A DNA stretch of 45,712 bases from Pontiellaceae bacterium (lineage in GTDB: Bacteria; Verrucomicrobiota; Kiritimatiellia; Kiritimatiellales; Pontiellaceae), in NCBI GenBank assembly GCA_016937945.1, contig JAFGVP010000133.1, forward strand, positions 1 through 45,712, given 5' to 3'. The position numbers were made by a program, and so were the translations under genes. A model generated the notes under the pieces. The model saw only the letters and a program-made list of their open reading frames with translations, was not told the origin of the DNA and made no database searches. Shown piece by piece: positions 27,703 through 35,686 of this stretch. Positions within the stretch are counted from its first letter, which is position 1, and each line of letters starts with the position of its first letter.

Positions 27703-29222
27703 TGGGTTCGGTCACTGTAATTCTTGTTGTTGCATTTATTCTGTTGCTTGTGATGGATGTGCCGATCGCGGTGGCAATTGCTCTTGCCAGCTTTTTTGCC
27801 GTGATGGCGGAAGGGTTTAATGCGCCGGTGGCCCTTGCATTGAAGATGGCCAACGGAGTCAACAGTTTTGCGCTGCTGGCGATTCCGTTCTTTATCCTCT
27901 CCGGCTACCTGATGGGGAAGGGCGGCCTTGCGCGCCGGCTGATCGATTTTGCCAGTGTGCTGGTCGGTGCGCTTCCCGGCGGACTGGGCTATGTGAATAC
28001 ACTCACCTGCATGCTCTTCGGTTCCATTTCCGGTTCGGCGGCCGCGGCGGTTTCGTCCGTCGGTGGATTCATGATTCCTGAAATGAATCGCAAAGGCTAT
28101 GGTCGTGAATTCAACGTTTCTATCACCACAACGGCGGCTACGACCGGTCTGCTGATTCCGCCGAGTAATGTGATGATTGTCTATTCCGTGGCGGCCGGCT
28201 CTGTTTCCATTGCGGCCATGTTTATGGCGGGCGTATTGCCCGGCATCATCACCGGCCTGTTCATCATGCTCGCCGGCGCTATTATTTCGACCATTCGAGG
28301 TTATCGCGGTGAATCCATTGATATGCCCAAATGGAAGCCGTTGGTTGCTGCCGGAATCCTGATTGGAATGATTCTTTCCTGCGTCGTTACCAAACTGGGA
28401 TGGCTTGATCTGGGGTTCCGGATCGGTGCTGTAAAAATCAGCAATCTGGTCATTTGGTTCATCGTATGGTCGGTGGCCTGTTGTGCCTGTTTCGAGATGT
28501 TCCGGCGCGCGTATACCACGCTGCTGCTGATTGTGGTGGTCATTGGCGGAATTCTTGGCGGTATCTTTACGGCCACGGAAGCGGCGGCGATTGCCGTGGT
28601 CTATTCCTTTATTCTGTCTGTGGTGGTTTATCGCGAAATCAAGATGAAGGAACTCCCGGAGCTGTTGCTGCATACCGGCATTACCACCGCGATTGTCATG
28701 CTGCTGATCGGTGCCAGCTCCGGCATGAGCTGGATCATGACCATGGCTAATATTCCCCAGACGGTCAGTGCCTCGCTGCTCGGCATGTCGGACAATCCGA
28801 TTGTCATCCTGCTGACGATCAACGTCCTGTTGCTGTTTGTCGGAACCTTTATGGACATGACGCCGGCGATTCTGATTTTTACACCGATCTTCCTGCCGGT
28901 TGTAACCGCGCTGGGTATGCATCCGGTCCATTTCGGGATCATGATGATTGCCAACCTCTGTATCGGCCTCTGTACGCCGCCGGTCGGTACCTGTCTCTTT
29001 ATCGGTTGTGGTGTAGGAAATACCACGATTGCGAAGGTTACAAAGACGATGCTCCCATTCTTTGGCTCGATGGTAGCGGCGTTGCTGGTGATCACCTACG
29101 TGCCGGCGACGTCGCTCTGGTTGCCTGTTCAGTCGAAGCAGCTCAAGCAGTCTGAAGTGGATAAAGCCTTTTTCATGAATGCGCCGGATGACGATAAGCC
29201 GGATGAGGCCGAATCAAAGTAG
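27702..29222 (+). CDS. dctM: TRAP transporter large membrane subunit DctM, enlarged
   Basis: The 506-residue transport subunit of the TRAP system. Family motifs are present: PFFILSGYLMGKGGLARRL, SGSAAAAVSSVG, IPPSNVMIVYSV, GGIFTATEAAAIAVVY and MDMTPAILIFTPIFLPV. The start overlaps the dctQ stop (TAATG) with GGAGG just inside dctQ. Typical DctM has about 425-430 residues. The surplus is mainly an insertion of about 75 residues after IRGYRGE, containing two extra hydrophobic segments, and a charged C-terminal tail. DctP, DctQ and DctM are one operon. Confidence 0.93.
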   Translation: MGSVTVILVVAFILLLVMDVPIAVAIALASFFAVMAEGFNAPVALALKMANGVNSFALLAIPFFILSGYLMGKGGLARRLIDFASVLVGALPGGLGYVNTLTCMLFGSISGSAAAAVSSVGGFMIPEMNRKGYGREFNVSITTTAATTGLLIPPSNVMIVYSVAAGSVSIAAMFMAGVLPGIITGLFIMLAGAIISTIRGYRGESIDMPKWKPLVAAGILIGMILSCVVTKLGWLDLGFRIGAVKISNLVIWFIVWSVACCACFEMFRRAYTTLLLIVVVIGGILGGIFTATEAAAIAVVYSFILSVVVYREIKMKELPELLLHTGITTAIVMLLIGASSGMSWIMTMANIPQTVSASLLGMSDNPIVILLTINVLLLFVGTFMDMTPAILIFTPIFLPVVTALGMHPVHFGIMMIANLCIGLCTPPVGTCLFIGCGVGNTTIAKVTKTMLPFFGSMVAALLVITYVPATSLWLPVQSKQLKQSEVDKAFFMNAPDDDKPDEAESK

Positions 29223-29237
29223 ATTGATGCGGTAGGG

Positions 29238-29279
29238 GCGGACCGCCGGGCCGTCCGCGGCGCTTTCGGCGAAAGCGCC
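29238..29279. terminator. Paired hairpins between convergent dctM and trmO
   Basis: GCGGAC/GTCCGC (29238-29258) and the 9-bp GGCGCTTTC/GAAAGCGCC (29259-29279) are adjacent stems filling the gap between convergent genes. Neither has a T run, so termination is not certain. Confidence 0.45.
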
Positions 29280-29969
29280 CTAACTGGTAACCTCTATTAC
29301 CGTCACCTGATTACCCGTCTGTTTCCATCTCACCTCGAGATCGAACAGGCGGGTTCCGTATATCCGGTCGGCATCGTCGGCCTGATAGGCCGGTCGCGGA
29401 TTATAGGCCAGCATATCGCAGATCAACTGCCGCAGGGCAGGGCGCTCTGATGTTTCAAGGATGGTTAAGGCCTTTGCGGCTTCTTCACTGATCTCTACTT
29501 GATTTACCGGGTCCGGCGCCGTTGCTGCAAAGGCGCCCTTTGCTGTCGGAATACTGTCGACGTAGGGAACATACGGTTTGATGTCTAATGCCGGGGTTCC
29601 GTCCAGAAAATCGCCGCCGCGAAGTTTCAGCGTTGTTCCTTCGATCTTGATCAGTTCAACCACAGACAGTCCGACCGGATTGGGCCTGAAGTTGGAGCGT
29701 GATGCAAAAACGCCGACGCGCTCATTGCCGCCCAGGCGGGGTGGTCGCACGGTGGCCTTCCACTGTTCCCGTGCTGATTGATGGAATCCGAAAAGGACCC
29801 ATACATGGGAAAATTCATCCAGCCCGCGCAACATATCCTCCGTATTGTACGGCGGCAGGAGTTCCAGTGTTGCCGTTGCGCTTTTCACCAACCCCGGCTG
29901 GCGCGGGATTCCGAACTTTTCTCCGTAGCACGACCGGATGATTCCAACTGCTTTAAATTTCAGATCCAT
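29280..29969 (-). CDS. trmO: tRNA (N6-threonylcarbamoyladenosine37-N6)-methyltransferase TrmO
   Basis: TsaA/YaeB family protein of 229 residues, a SAM-dependent enzyme that methylates t6A37 in tRNA-Thr. Family hallmarks include GIIRSCYGEKFGIPRQPGL near the N-terminus, LDEFSHVWVLFGFH, ERVGVFASRSNFRPNPVGLS-type SAM-site residues, and DIKPYVPYVDS. The C-terminal domain is the usual length. It converges on dctM and is divergent from the sirtuin gene. Confidence 0.93.
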   Translation of the reverse strand: MDLKFKAVGIIRSCYGEKFGIPRQPGLVKSATATLELLPPYNTEDMLRGLDEFSHVWVLFGFHQSAREQWKATVRPPRLGGNERVGVFASRSNFRPNPVGLSVVELIKIEGTTLKLRGGDFLDGTPALDIKPYVPYVDSIPTAKGAFAATAPDPVNQVEISEEAAKALTILETSERPALRQLICDMLAYNPRPAYQADDADRIYGTRLFDLEVRWKQTGNQVTVIEVTS

Positions 29970-29973
29970 GATT

Positions 29974-30041
29974 CACAGATTACACAGATTACTCAGATTG
30001 GAACAACAGGTAAAAAATCTATGTAATCAGTGAAATCTGTG
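29974..30041. repeat. Imperfect palindromic repeat of CAGATTAC units
   Basis: CACAGATTACACAGATTAC (29974-29992) is followed by CAGATT, a 30-base spacer, then GTAATCAGTGAAATCTGTG (30023-30041), the imperfect reverse complement. The two arms could fold into a long hairpin in the 85-base gap between divergent genes. The look is that of a dispersed intergenic repeat. Confidence 0.6.
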
Positions 30042-30054
30042 GATACTCAAATAG

Positions 30055-30792
30055 ATGAATCCGATTGAGCAATTGTCTGAGTGGATCCGGGGTGCAGGTT
30101 CGATAGTGGCGCTGACAGGTGCCGGAATATCAACGGGGTCGGGCATTCCCGATTTTCGGTCGGCCAGCGGAATCTACTCCGACAGCCGAAACGTGAATGT
30201 CTTTGATCTGGATGCCTTCAGTCGGAATCCGGGCATCTTCTATACCTTTGCCCGCGCGTTTTATCCGCAGGTGCGCGATGCTCACCCGAATGCGGCGCAT
30301 CGTGCACTGGCCGAGTGGCAGCGGCAGGGAAAGGAGCTTGTTGTCGTGACCCAGAATGTGGACGACTACCATCAGCGGGCCGGCTCGGTGCCGGTCTATT
30401 CCGTTCACGGCAACCATATTTACAGCTCCTGCCAAAGATGCGGTGACCGGGTCGAGACCGAAACCCTGCATTCATTGATTGAGACCGGTGAAATCCCCCG
30501 GTGCTCATGCGGAGGAGTATACAAACCGGACATTACCTTTTTCGGGGAAATGCTGCCGGAGTATGACTGGAATGCCTCGGTTCGCGCAATCAGCCGCTGC
30601 GACCTGTTGCTGGTACTCGGTACCTCTCTGACGGTTTATCCCGCCGCCGGACTGCCGGGATATCGCCCGTTGAATTGCCGGATGGTCATTATCAATCATG
30701 ATCCAACGCCACTGGATGCTGAGGCCCAGCTCGTCATACATGACGATCTCTGCAACGTGATGGAAAAGTTGTCGGCACTTATTTCTTGCTGA
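30055..30792 (+). CDS. Sirtuin, NAD-dependent protein deacylase (Sir2/CobB family)
   Basis: A 245-residue sirtuin that removes acyl groups from lysine using NAD+. NAD-binding TGAGIS (21-26) and TQNVD (99-103), catalytic His118 in VHGNH, and zinc Cys 126, 129, 150 and 152 are all present. PDITFFGEMLP and GTSLTVYPAAGLP are standard. The Tyr/Arg pair that marks desuccinylases is not obvious, so deacetylation is more likely; that is inference. The last 14 bases overlap a convergent gene. Confidence 0.94.
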   Translation: MNPIEQLSEWIRGAGSIVALTGAGISTGSGIPDFRSASGIYSDSRNVNVFDLDAFSRNPGIFYTFARAFYPQVRDAHPNAAHRALAEWQRQGKELVVVTQNVDDYHQRAGSVPVYSVHGNHIYSSCQRCGDRVETETLHSLIETGEIPRCSCGGVYKPDITFFGEMLPEYDWNASVRAISRCDLLLVLGTSLTVYPAAGLPGYRPLNCRMVIINHDPTPLDAEAQLVIHDDLCNVMEKLSALISC

Positions 30793-31048
30793 GTTTGCGT
30801 GCGAAGGCGAGGCAGACGGCGCCTTCGATGAAGAGCAGGATGCCGATCAGCCCGTACGGGGAGTCGGCGATGATCAGCGAAACAACTGCCACCACGATGA
30901 TCAGGCCTCCGTTGATGATCAGCCTCCGAATATATGGTTTGGCATCATCCGACTTCCATCCTTTTGCCAGCAACAGTTTCTGGGACATATAGTGCATTGC
31001 AAGGGCAAAACACACGATGATAAGCATAACAGTGGGTGAAATATTCAT
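30779..31048 (-). CDS. Small membrane protein of unknown function
   Basis: Not recognised. The 89-residue protein has three hydrophobic segments (about residues 4-24, 43-62 and 65-82) and a short basic tail (RKLSKK). GGAG lies 8 bases before the ATG. It overlaps the 3' end of the sirtuin gene by 14 bases in the opposite direction and lies downstream of the Rdx gene on the same strand, with a 70-base gap, so the two could be cotranscribed. Confidence 0.75.
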   Translation of the reverse strand: MNISPTVMLIIVCFALAMHYMSQKLLLAKGWKSDDAKPYIRRLIINGGLIIVVAVVSLIIADSPYGLIGILLFIEGAVCLAFARKLSKK

Positions 31049-31118
31049 AGCAGTATCTCCAGTGCCTCTTGTAACGATTTGAAAATCAGGATGTTGAGTA
31101 AGTCATATCGGTTGCTGA

Positions 31119-31439
31119 TCAGTCATCCGATTTCGGTTCAACGGTTTCAGCATGGCCGAGATTTTTATCCGGTGCGATAATATCGCGTACCCGCCGTTTC
31201 AGGTCTTTCAGCTCCGGAAGCCCCCGTTCGGTTTTGCGGTCCCAGACCTGTATTTCATTGGCATATATGCGCCAGATTCCTGCAATTTCGCTCGGTTTGA
31301 GTACCGCTTCGTCAATGTTGCCATCGAAGGTCTGCAGCAGTTCCTGCGCAATCCATGCCGATCGCATCATAAACTTGCACTTTGAACAGTACTCGATCGT
31401 GATTCGATTCAGTTGTTTGTCCGGTGTTATAAGTGTCAT
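31119..31439 (-). CDS. SelT/SelW/SelH-like Rdx family protein
   Basis: A 106-residue protein with the Rdx thioredoxin-like fold. The signature IEYCSKCKFMMRSAWIAQELL (residues 15-35) carries the CXXC redox pair at 18 and 21, and GIWRIYANEIQVWDRKTERGLPELKDLKRRVRDII matches the rest of the family. Eukaryotic relatives have selenocysteine in place of one Cys; here both are ordinary Cys codons. Redox partner unknown. The ribosome site is weak. Confidence 0.88.
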   Translation of the reverse strand: MTLITPDKQLNRITIEYCSKCKFMMRSAWIAQELLQTFDGNIDEAVLKPSEIAGIWRIYANEIQVWDRKTERGLPELKDLKRRVRDIIAPDKNLGHAETVEPKSDD

Positions 31440-31490
31440 AGAAGTTTATTGGGTTTGTTTGATTGAATAAGTTAGCCTAGATTGCATCGT

Positions 31491-33776
31491 GTGAAAGAAC
31501 TCATCAAGATCATCCTTGCAGTGATTGTCTGCCTGCCGATTTCGGGGCTGGGGGGCCGTCTTTACGGTCTCGATCGCATGGAGCACTTCGATCAGCTACC
31601 TTATCTGCTAGAGGGCACGATGGTGCGGCAGATGTCCAGTCGCGATCGCAATGGCGGAAATGACGATGGCCACTACAAGCATTATTCATCCCTCTACACT
31701 GAAGAATCTGGGGAGATGGTGATCTTTGATGATATGGGGCCCGGATGTGTGTATCGGTTTTGGTGCACCTTCTCAATGTATACCAGTACTCTGGCCAACT
31801 CCGACTTGAAGTTTTATTTTGATAACGAGCCCGTTCCCCGCATTCATACAACGGTAGGCGAATTCTTTAACGGAATCGGGGCTCCTTTCGAATTTCCGCT
31901 GACCGGGGACTTCAATACCTCATCACGGGGTTGTTATTGCTACCTGCCATTTCCGTATAGAGAACGGTTGAAGATAACTGTGGAAGGTGACTGGCTGTAC
32001 TATAATATTACCTATCATAAATTTGATTCAGCCGACGGTATTGAAACCTGGACGGGAAATGAGGATCAGAGCGCTGTCATGGCCCAGTGGAATGCGGCAG
32101 GGACGGATCCAAAGCCTGCATCGTCCAATCTCGTGGTTTCAGGGAACCTTTCTTTGGATCCTGGAACCTCCGGAGTTCTGTTTTCCGAAACGGGTGGCGG
32201 CGTGGTTCAAAGTATCAGGATTAATCCTCTTCCGTCAGGTGAGGATATTCTATCAAACATTCGCCTGCAGATGAGCTGGGACGGCGGAGCTCCGGAAGTG
32301 GATGTTCCGATCGGGGATTTTTTCGGCTCGGGCAGGAATGAGATTGAAGTGAGCTCGCTACCGATTGGTATGAGCGTCTCCAACGATTGGTACTGCTACT
32401 TCCCTATGCCCTATTGGGAGTCTGCGGAGATCGAGGTTGTGAATAACGGATCTGAATCCCTGGTTTCCATGCCGTTTGAAGTGCAGTATCTCACCAATGA
32501 ATATGATCGGGCCCGGGCTGGATACTTTCATACCTGTTTTCATGAGAATGCTTTTGTCAGAGATAAAACAGACTTTAATTTTATTTCGGAGCAGGGGCGG
32601 GGGCATGTGGTGGGCGTGTCTCTTTTTATGGAATGCAGCGGGGGGCTGACCTATCTTGAGGGTGATGAACGAGCCTATGTGGATGGCAGTCTGTCTCCCT
32701 GCATCTACGGCACTGGAAATGAAGACTACTTTAATGGGGGATACTATTTCGGGCGAGGGGAGTTTACCTTGCCGTATCACGGGAACCCCTGGAAGAATCA
32801 TCTGTCGTCCCCCTGCCGGACTCAGGCCTATCGTTTTCATTTAAGTGACCTGATTCCCTTTGATACTTCCATTCATTTTGGCATAGAGCACGGGATCGAC
32901 AATTCGTCCGCCGGCACCTATTCGAGTGTGACTTACTATTATATGCAGGAAGGATCGGGCAAAGTCCTTACCGCGGATCTTGATTTGCGTGATTCATGGG
33001 CGGAAAACGTATACACGTATGTGACTCCGGAAACAGGTATCTGTGAGGAGTCAGTCTGGCATTACGAAGGGGATCAGGATGACATTGCCATTTCCGATCA
33101 AGGGTACACACTAACCAACGGAATTACAGAATTTACAACACCGGTATTGGATGATTCGACCGGATTGCTGTTGCGTCGGCGCATGGATCAGGGGATTGGC
33201 GGGCAGAGGGCCGATATCTATGTAGACGGTACATTTGCGGGTGTCTGGTACGATGGAGATTATAATTTTTCCGCCGTAAATAAAAGGTGGTTAGATTCCG
33301 AGTTTCTCATTCCTTCCGCTCTGTTGTCCGGCAAGCGATCTGTGCGCATCAGTATCGTTCCGGAATCATCTGTCTGGAATGAATACCATTATTGGACCTT
33401 CTGCATGAAGCCCTTACTGATTGAGGTGGATTCGGATAATGACCGGCTGCCCGATGCGTATGAACTGGAAACCTTCTCATCGCTCGATAGGGTTGATGGA
33501 AACCTTGATACGGACGAGGATGGTTTCAGTGATTGGGATGAGTATATCTGCGGAACAGATCCGACGGATCCGGCTTCTTTCTTTGTGGTTGATTCCTCCC
33601 ATGCTTTTCATTCCAGGATTGGGCGCCTCTACACCCTGTTGCAAAGTACCAATCTCTTGAGCGATGAATGGGTGGCGGTCCGTTCCGGCATTCCGGGAAC
33701 CGGATGGGATATTGCCATGCCGGTTCAGGCAACGAATCATAACGCCTATTTCAGGCTTCAGGTTGACCTTCCTTAA
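31491..33776 (+). CDS. Secreted GH172 (DUF2961) enzyme with calcium-repeat and C-terminal beta domain
   Basis: A 761-residue exported protein. A signal peptide (MKELIKIILAVIVCLPISG) is followed by the DUF2961/GH172 domain (YRFWCTFSMYTS, FEVQYLTNEYDR, GTGNEDYFNGGYYFG, PWKNHLSSPCR). Members of GH172 act on fructo- or arabinofuranosides; the Glu in GNEDYFNGG belongs to the catalytic motif. Near residue 645 are two thrombospondin type-3-like calcium motifs (DSDNDRLPDAYE and DTDEDGFSDWDEY...GTDPTDP), then a C-terminal beta domain (YTLLQSTNL...AYFRLQV) common in secreted proteins of this lineage. The GTG at 31491 gives a proper signal; a TTG at 31482 would add three residues. Substrate here is unknown. 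Confidence 0.88.
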   Translation: MKELIKIILAVIVCLPISGLGGRLYGLDRMEHFDQLPYLLEGTMVRQMSSRDRNGGNDDGHYKHYSSLYTEESGEMVIFDDMGPGCVYRFWCTFSMYTSTLANSDLKFYFDNEPVPRIHTTVGEFFNGIGAPFEFPLTGDFNTSSRGCYCYLPFPYRERLKITVEGDWLYYNITYHKFDSADGIETWTGNEDQSAVMAQWNAAGTDPKPASSNLVVSGNLSLDPGTSGVLFSETGGGVVQSIRINPLPSGEDILSNIRLQMSWDGGAPEVDVPIGDFFGSGRNEIEVSSLPIGMSVSNDWYCYFPMPYWESAEIEVVNNGSESLVSMPFEVQYLTNEYDRARAGYFHTCFHENAFVRDKTDFNFISEQGRGHVVGVSLFMECSGGLTYLEGDERAYVDGSLSPCIYGTGNEDYFNGGYYFGRGEFTLPYHGNPWKNHLSSPCRTQAYRFHLSDLIPFDTSIHFGIEHGIDNSSAGTYSSVTYYYMQEGSGKVLTADLDLRDSWAENVYTYVTPETGICEESVWHYEGDQDDIAISDQGYTLTNGITEFTTPVLDDSTGLLLRRRMDQGIGGQRADIYVDGTFAGVWYDGDYNFSAVNKRWLDSEFLIPSALLSGKRSVRISIVPESSVWNEYHYWTFCMKPLLIEVDSDNDRLPDAYELETFSSLDRVDGNLDTDEDGFSDWDEYICGTDPTDPASFFVVDSSHAFHSRIGRLYTLLQSTNLLSDEWVAVRSGIPGTGWDIAMPVQATNHNAYFRLQVDLP

Positions 33777-33914
33777 CGTTTCTGGTGCCGGTGCACATTA
33801 CGCCGGTTAAAAACGGCACAGGTGTGACGCATAACGTGCCGGATTTTCACACTCCTCAGTTCGCTTCGGGTTCGAAAAATCGCAAAAATAGGGGGTAAAC
33901 GGCCGATTTTCCGG

Positions 33915-33938
33915 TTGGCACATTTTTTGTATATGGGC
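33915..33938 (+). promoter_or_regulatory. Promoter-like motif upstream of the hsp20 cluster
   Basis: TTGGCACATTTTTTGTA has the -24/-12 geometry of a sigma-54 promoter, except that the -12 GC is GT. The same TGGCACA-N5-TG-N5-GGGC pattern occurs upstream of dnaK with identical spacing. It ends 66 bases before the first hsp20 start. Confidence 0.5.
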
Positions 33939-34004
33939 AGTCGTGAACATGATCTACACGCTGTCGCATGGTGCGGCAGCCATGAAACGAAAGGAGTGCA
34001 GAAC

Positions 34005-34439
34005 ATGTATTGGACAGATAACAGAGCATGGAGCCCGTTTGCGGAGCTGCGTTCTTTGCAGCGGGAAATGAACCGTCTGTTCGACGGGTACGAAGGCGGA
34101 ACGGCAATGTCCCGCTTCCCTGCGCTCAATGTGTGGGGCAATTCGGAAAACGTGATTGTTACGGCAGAGCTTCCCGGTCTGGCCGTGGAGGATCTCGATA
34201 TTAATGTCGTGAACAACCAGCTCTCGATCAAAGGCGAGCGTAAGAGCGATAAGCCCGCGGAAAATTCGGTGTGCCACCGCAGCGAGCGAGAGACCGGTAA
34301 ATTTGTTCGGACGGTCCGCCTCCCGTATGCCGTGGAAAACGACAAGGTGACCGCTGTCTATGAAAACGGCGTGCTGACCATCACGTTGCCGCGTCACGAG
34401 GCCACAAAACCCAAACGGATTGAGATCAAGGCATCCTAA
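34005..34439 (+). CDS. Hsp20/alpha-crystallin small heat-shock protein 1
   Basis: A 144-residue ATP-independent holdase. The N-terminus has SPFAELRSLQREMNRLFDGY, typical of class A bacterial Hsp20. The alpha-crystallin domain runs from about residue 38 (PALNVWGNSENVIVTAELPG) to YENGVLTITLP, which contains the conserved NGVL motif. The start is ATG 34005 with AAGGAG at good spacing; the frame is open further upstream but lacks a ribosome site. It is the first of three adjacent hsp20 genes, 14 bases before the next. Confidence 0.95.
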   Translation: MYWTDNRAWSPFAELRSLQREMNRLFDGYEGGTAMSRFPALNVWGNSENVIVTAELPGLAVEDLDINVVNNQLSIKGERKSDKPAENSVCHRSERETGKFVRTVRLPYAVENDKVTAVYENGVLTITLPRHEATKPKRIEIKAS

Positions 34440-34453
34440 CGGAGGTGAATATC

Positions 34454-34855
34454 ATGAAAGAAAAACAGGATAAAAGTCTGGCAAAAGTCAACCGCGAGAA
34501 GCTTGAACCCGCGTGTAATGAACGGACCTATGTGCCGGTGACCGATATCTACGAGAAGGATGATGCCATTCTGGTGCGCTGCGATATGCCCGGAGTGACA
34601 CAGGATCAGGTTGATATTCATCTCGATAATGATGAGCTTGAGATTACCGGGAAGCAGGCGATGAATACGCCGGAGGGATATGATCTGCTCATTGGTGAAT
34701 ATGGAACCGGCGTTTTCCGCCGTAAGTTCAGTATTCCGCAACTGATTGACAGGGAAAAGATCCGTGCCCGGCTGCATAACGGCGTACTCGATATTGAGCT
34801 GCCCAAGGCCGAGCAGGCCAAGCCGCGAAAGATCGCCGTCACATCGGTCGGATAG
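34454..34855 (+). CDS. Hsp20/alpha-crystallin small heat-shock protein 2
   Basis: A 133-residue Hsp20 with a short, lysine-rich N-terminus unlike its two neighbours and the alpha-crystallin domain from VPVTDIYEKDDAILVRCDMPG to LHNGVLDIELP. GGAGG is 8 bases before ATG 34454; a GTG at 34445 is too close to that site. Sequence divergence from the other two suggests different clients or mixed oligomers rather than a recent duplication. Confidence 0.94.
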   Translation: MKEKQDKSLAKVNREKLEPACNERTYVPVTDIYEKDDAILVRCDMPGVTQDQVDIHLDNDELEITGKQAMNTPEGYDLLIGEYGTGVFRRKFSIPQLIDREKIRARLHNGVLDIELPKAEQAKPRKIAVTSVG

Positions 34856-34860
34856 GAGAT

Positions 34861-34923
34861 ATGCAGGATTTAAACCGCCGGATCGTTCGCCTGTTGCGTC
34901 GGTCCGGCAGCAAAATAGAATAA
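34861..34923 (+). CDS. Possible 20-residue micropeptide between hsp20 genes
   Basis: An ATG-to-TAA frame encodes MQDLNRRIVRLLRRSGSKIE, strongly basic. AGGAG lies only 2 bases before the ATG, which is poor spacing. It may simply be spacer; listed because it fills most of the 87-base gap between the second and third hsp20 genes. Confidence 0.2.
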   Translation: MQDLNRRIVRLLRRSGSKIE

Positions 34924-34942
34924 CCAAGGAGGTGTATAGCGT

Positions 34943-35419
34943 ATGAAAGACAAATTGATTCCCTGGAAGAAGCGTGAAGCGTTGCCGGACCGGTGGCGTA
35001 CGGAGAGTGATCCCTTCGATATGCTACACCGGGAAATCAATGAGCTGTTCGATGGATATTATCGTGGCTTCGGTATGCGCAAGGCCGGCAGCGCGGACTT
35101 CGAGCTGTCGGAAGGCGACGACGAAATTCGCGTCAAGATAGAATTGCCCGGCATGGACGAGAATGACATTTCAATCGAACTTGAAGAGGACGTTCTCTCT
35201 GTCCGCGGAGAACGCCGGCAGGAAAAAGAATCCAGGAAGCGCAACTATCACGTTTCCGAGATCAGTTATGGGACGATTCATCGGACGATCCCGCTGCCGG
35301 CCCGGGTTGACCAAGAAAAGGCAAAAGCAAAATTCAGGCGAGGTGTGCTTTCTCTGACGCTTCCCAAGGCGGAAGACGATGGGACTCGCCGCAGGCAGAT
35401 TCCGGTCTCTACCGGGTAA
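34943..35419 (+). CDS. Hsp20/alpha-crystallin small heat-shock protein 3
   Basis: A 158-residue Hsp20. The N-terminus has DPFDMLHREINELFDGYYRGF; the alpha-crystallin domain runs from FELSEGDDEIRVKIELPG to FRRGVLSLTLP. In the last motif the usual Asn of NGVL is Arg. The domain loop is very charged (RRQEKESRKRN). The AAGGAGG ribosome site is strong. It ends the hsp20 operon, with a terminator 26 bases later. Confidence 0.95.
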   Translation: MKDKLIPWKKREALPDRWRTESDPFDMLHREINELFDGYYRGFGMRKAGSADFELSEGDDEIRVKIELPGMDENDISIELEEDVLSVRGERRQEKESRKRNYHVSEISYGTIHRTIPLPARVDQEKAKAKFRRGVLSLTLPKAEDDGTRRRQIPVSTG

Positions 35420-35444
35420 GGGATTCTCCGGTTGGATGCAGAAG

Positions 35445-35470
35445 AGGCGGTACGCGTGTGCCGCCTTTTC
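35445..35470 (+). terminator. Terminator of the hsp20 operon
   Basis: AGGCGGTA/TGCCGCCT pairs over 8 bp with one wobble and a 6-nt loop, followed by TTTTC. Confidence 0.8.
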
Positions 35471-35686
35471 CCTTTACAATGGATTCAGGAAATAAGCGAC
35501 GGTCTTTCGGTATCGGTCAAGCCTTCATATTTGAAATAGCGGTCTAAATAAGCATGCCTTGTTGGTGCAGAAAAATATTTGAACCTTGCCGGCTGGAGGG
35601 TAGTCTTAAGGTGCAACGAGGGCATTGAGGTGAGAATACGAAGTGCCTACATCTGAATAAACCAACCAAAAGAAAGGAGCTGGTGT

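Noticed and set aside
27699..28931. 410-residue frame antisense to dctM
   Set aside because: It is a His/Arg/Asn-rich shadow of a hydrophobic membrane protein read in reverse.
31360..31439. Selenocysteine in the SelW-like protein
   Set aside because: Both active-site positions are ordinary cysteine codons and no in-frame TGA occurs in the motif.
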